Positions 6,448 through 7,459 of a stretch of DNA of 7,459 nt are shown here, piece after piece. The stretch covers positions 1 through 7,459 of the forward strand of contig CALFJA010000013.1 in assembly GCA_937877605.1 (NCBI GenBank), written 5' to 3'. This DNA comes from an uncultured Prevotellaceae bacterium. Lineage in GTDB: Bacteria; Bacteroidota; Bacteroidia; Bacteroidales; Bacteroidaceae. Under the pieces are notes generated by a model. It did not search any database, was not told where the DNA came from, and worked only from the letters and a program-made list of their open reading frames with translations. Numbering within the stretch: the stretch's first letter is position 1; every line of letters begins with the position of its first letter. The translations under genes were made by a program, and so were the position numbers.

Positions 6448-7056
6448 ATGAAAAAATACTTATTCATTATCTTCAGTTGGATGGTTGCACTCCAGGTTTC
6501 TGCACAAACGGTGGCAGAGTTGTTCCAGTCCATGCCCGATGCATTGATCCCTTCATTGCATGATGTTGACCGACTGCAACTGGTAAGACAATATGCAGAT
6601 GCCGACAGAGCGAAACAAACAAACATTTTTGGTGATACGCTTTCCATCGATGTTATGACCGACGATTTCCTTTCCATTCAACTCAACGAGGCGCATCGGC
6701 TGCAAGTGAAACTCCTCCCTGATGCAGAAGGAAGAAAACTGGTCTGCGTGGTGTCGACTTACTACGGGCCAGCCGCAGAGAGTGAGGTGCACTATTACAG
6801 CACGCGGTGGGAACGCCTCAACATTCCCGGCCACATGGCACACTTCGACATAAACCTGCTGACCCAACGGCCGGAAGATATGGAGGATACGGAGTTTTCC
6901 GAACTCAAGGCCTTGCTCGACCCATTCCTTATCCAGTTGGAACTGTCGACCGACAACACAGACATGACGGCAACGCTTTCGATGCCGCAGACTAACAAGG
7001 TTGAGGGGGATCGCCTGAAGTCAATTCTACAGTCTTGCAGATTGGCGTGGGAGTAG
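6448..7056 (+). CDS. DUF3256-family secreted protein
   Basis: 202 residues. The N-terminus MKKYLFIIFSWMVALQVSAQ is a Sec signal peptide: two lysines, a hydrophobic core, and a VSA-Q cleavage site after residue 19. The mature part begins with TVAELFQSMPDALIPSL (residues 21-37), the 'F-x-x-MPD-x-x-(I/L)P' signature I recall for DUF3256 proteins of Bacteroides and Prevotella. It continues with LTDDFL-like MTDDFLSIQLNEAHRLQVKLLP (70-91), CVVSTYYGP (100-108), an aromatic strand HYYSTRWERL (115-124) and a C-terminal KSILQSCRLAWE. The mature protein has no lipobox Cys and is probably periplasmic. The length is normal for the family, and the gene looks intact. Function is unknown. It has its own promoter at 6364-6394 and no obvious terminator after it. 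Confidence 0.85.
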   Translation: MKKYLFIIFSWMVALQVSAQTVAELFQSMPDALIPSLHDVDRLQLVRQYADADRAKQTNIFGDTLSIDVMTDDFLSIQLNEAHRLQVKLLPDAEGRKLVCVVSTYYGPAAESEVHYYSTRWERLNIPGHMAHFDINLLTQRPEDMEDTEFSELKALLDPFLIQLELSTDNTDMTATLSMPQTNKVEGDRLKSILQSCRLAWE

Positions 7057-7071
7057 ATTTTTTGAAAATAA

Positions 7072-7103
7072 ATTGCCTCTTTCTGAACTTTTGCATAATT
7101 TTG
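7072..7103 (+). promoter_or_regulatory. Bacteroidetes-type promoter of the NupG-like gene
   Basis: TAATTTTG at 7096-7103 matches the -7 consensus TAnnTTTG. ATTG at 7072-7075, 20 bases before it, supplies the -33 TTG. The leader to the ATG at 7137 is about 25-30 bases and AT-rich, with no Shine-Dalgarno site, which is usual in this phylum. The promoter lies in the 80-base gap after the DUF3256 stop. Because no terminator is visible there, some read-through from the upstream gene is possible. Confidence 0.7.
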
Positions 7104-7136
7104 TATGAGCAATATCATTAACCAAATAATATCATT

Positions 7137-7459
7137 ATGAACATTAAAACTCGTTTGGCACTGATGAACTTCCTGGAGTTCGCAGTGTGGGGTGCTTATC
7201 TTACCTGTATGGGCAACTTCCTCGGACCTGCCGGTCTGGGTGATAAGATTGCCTGGTTCTACGCAATCCAGGGCATCGTCTCCATTTTCATGCCGGCCAT
7301 TATGGGTGTTGTTGCCGACAAATTCATCCAGCCTCAGCGTTTGCTTGGCCTTTGCCACCTCGTTGCAGGTGCGGCAATGATTGGATGTGCCTATATGGGC
7401 TATCAGGCAGGCTTTGGCAACGAACTTCCCAACAAGAGCATGTTTATCGCACTCTACAC
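7137..7459 (+). CDS. nupG: NupG-like nucleoside:H+ symporter (major facilitator), 3' end outside the window
   Basis: The first 107 codons are visible and the frame is open at the right edge. The start MNIKTRLALMNFLEFAVWGAYLTCMGNFL aligns closely, from memory, with E. coli NupG (MNLKLQLKILSFLQFCLWGS and on). The later FMPAIMGVVADKF and CHLVAGA match the conserved FMPALLGIVADK and CHTIGA of that family. Three membrane helices can be seen: about residues 8-28, 40-60 (with the loop motif GVVADKF after it) and 70-88. Family members take up purine and pyrimidine nucleosides across the inner membrane, driven by protons; this role is inferred by similarity. The ATG at 7137 was chosen because it gives the family's N-terminus and lies about 33 bases after a good -7 box. 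Full length should be about 400-420 residues. Confidence 0.85.
   Translation, partial: MNIKTRLALMNFLEFAVWGAYLTCMGNFLGPAGLGDKIAWFYAIQGIVSIFMPAIMGVVADKFIQPQRLLGLCHLVAGAAMIGCAYMGYQAGFGNELPNKSMFIALY

Noticed and set aside
7057..7136. Terminator between the DUF3256 gene and the NupG-like gene
   Set aside because: There is a T-run right after the stop (7058-7063), but no hairpin precedes it. The gap is mainly promoter.

Overview
The window looks like chromosomal DNA of a Bacteroidales bacterium, most likely Prevotellaceae. The evidence is the two promoters of the Bacteroidetes type (TTTG/TTG, then TAnnTTTG 19-20 bases on), the AT-rich leaders without clear Shine-Dalgarno sites, a DUF3256-type secreted protein, a small protein starting MKKTYIPP, and a large secreted protein ending in the 'WNTFCVP' module and a 'LQG...LPTGLYIVNGQK' tail common in secreted proteins of this group. 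The species cannot be named from this. All real genes seen are on the + strand.

Positions 1-5814 are the 3' part (1937 codons) of a giant secreted protein whose start lies left of the window. It is a chain of Ig-like or beta-sandwich modules: a CARDB-like domain, a carboxypeptidase-regulatory-like domain, a Cys/Gly-rich and helical middle section, a Big_5-like domain, and two InlB-type B repeats. It ends in a tail resembling a type IX secretion sorting signal. Its stop codon overlaps, as ATGA, the start of a small MKKTYIPP-type protein (5811-6122). The last half or more of that small reading frame is made of repeat DNA and a transcription terminator, so its C-terminus is probably not the ancestral one.

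Positions 5950-6340 are repeat-rich. An element with copies of an 18-bp 'cattccacac' motif surrounds a CCTCCC/GGGAGG hairpin. An intrinsic terminator follows at 6064-6098. Then comes an almost perfect tandem array of a 76-bp unit (about 2.7 copies, 6131-6333), which appears non-coding.

Positions 6364-7459 hold two genes that each have their own promoter. The first is a DUF3256-family secreted protein (6448-7056), preceded by a possible leaderless 14-codon ORF that ends exactly at its start codon. The second is the first 107 codons of a NupG-like nucleoside:proton symporter (7137 to the window end). I see no sign that these two work with the giant protein; the terminator and repeats separate them. 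The window holds no clear new multi-gene system. The most interesting points are the coupled giant/small protein pair, the disrupted end of the small protein, and the 76-bp array.
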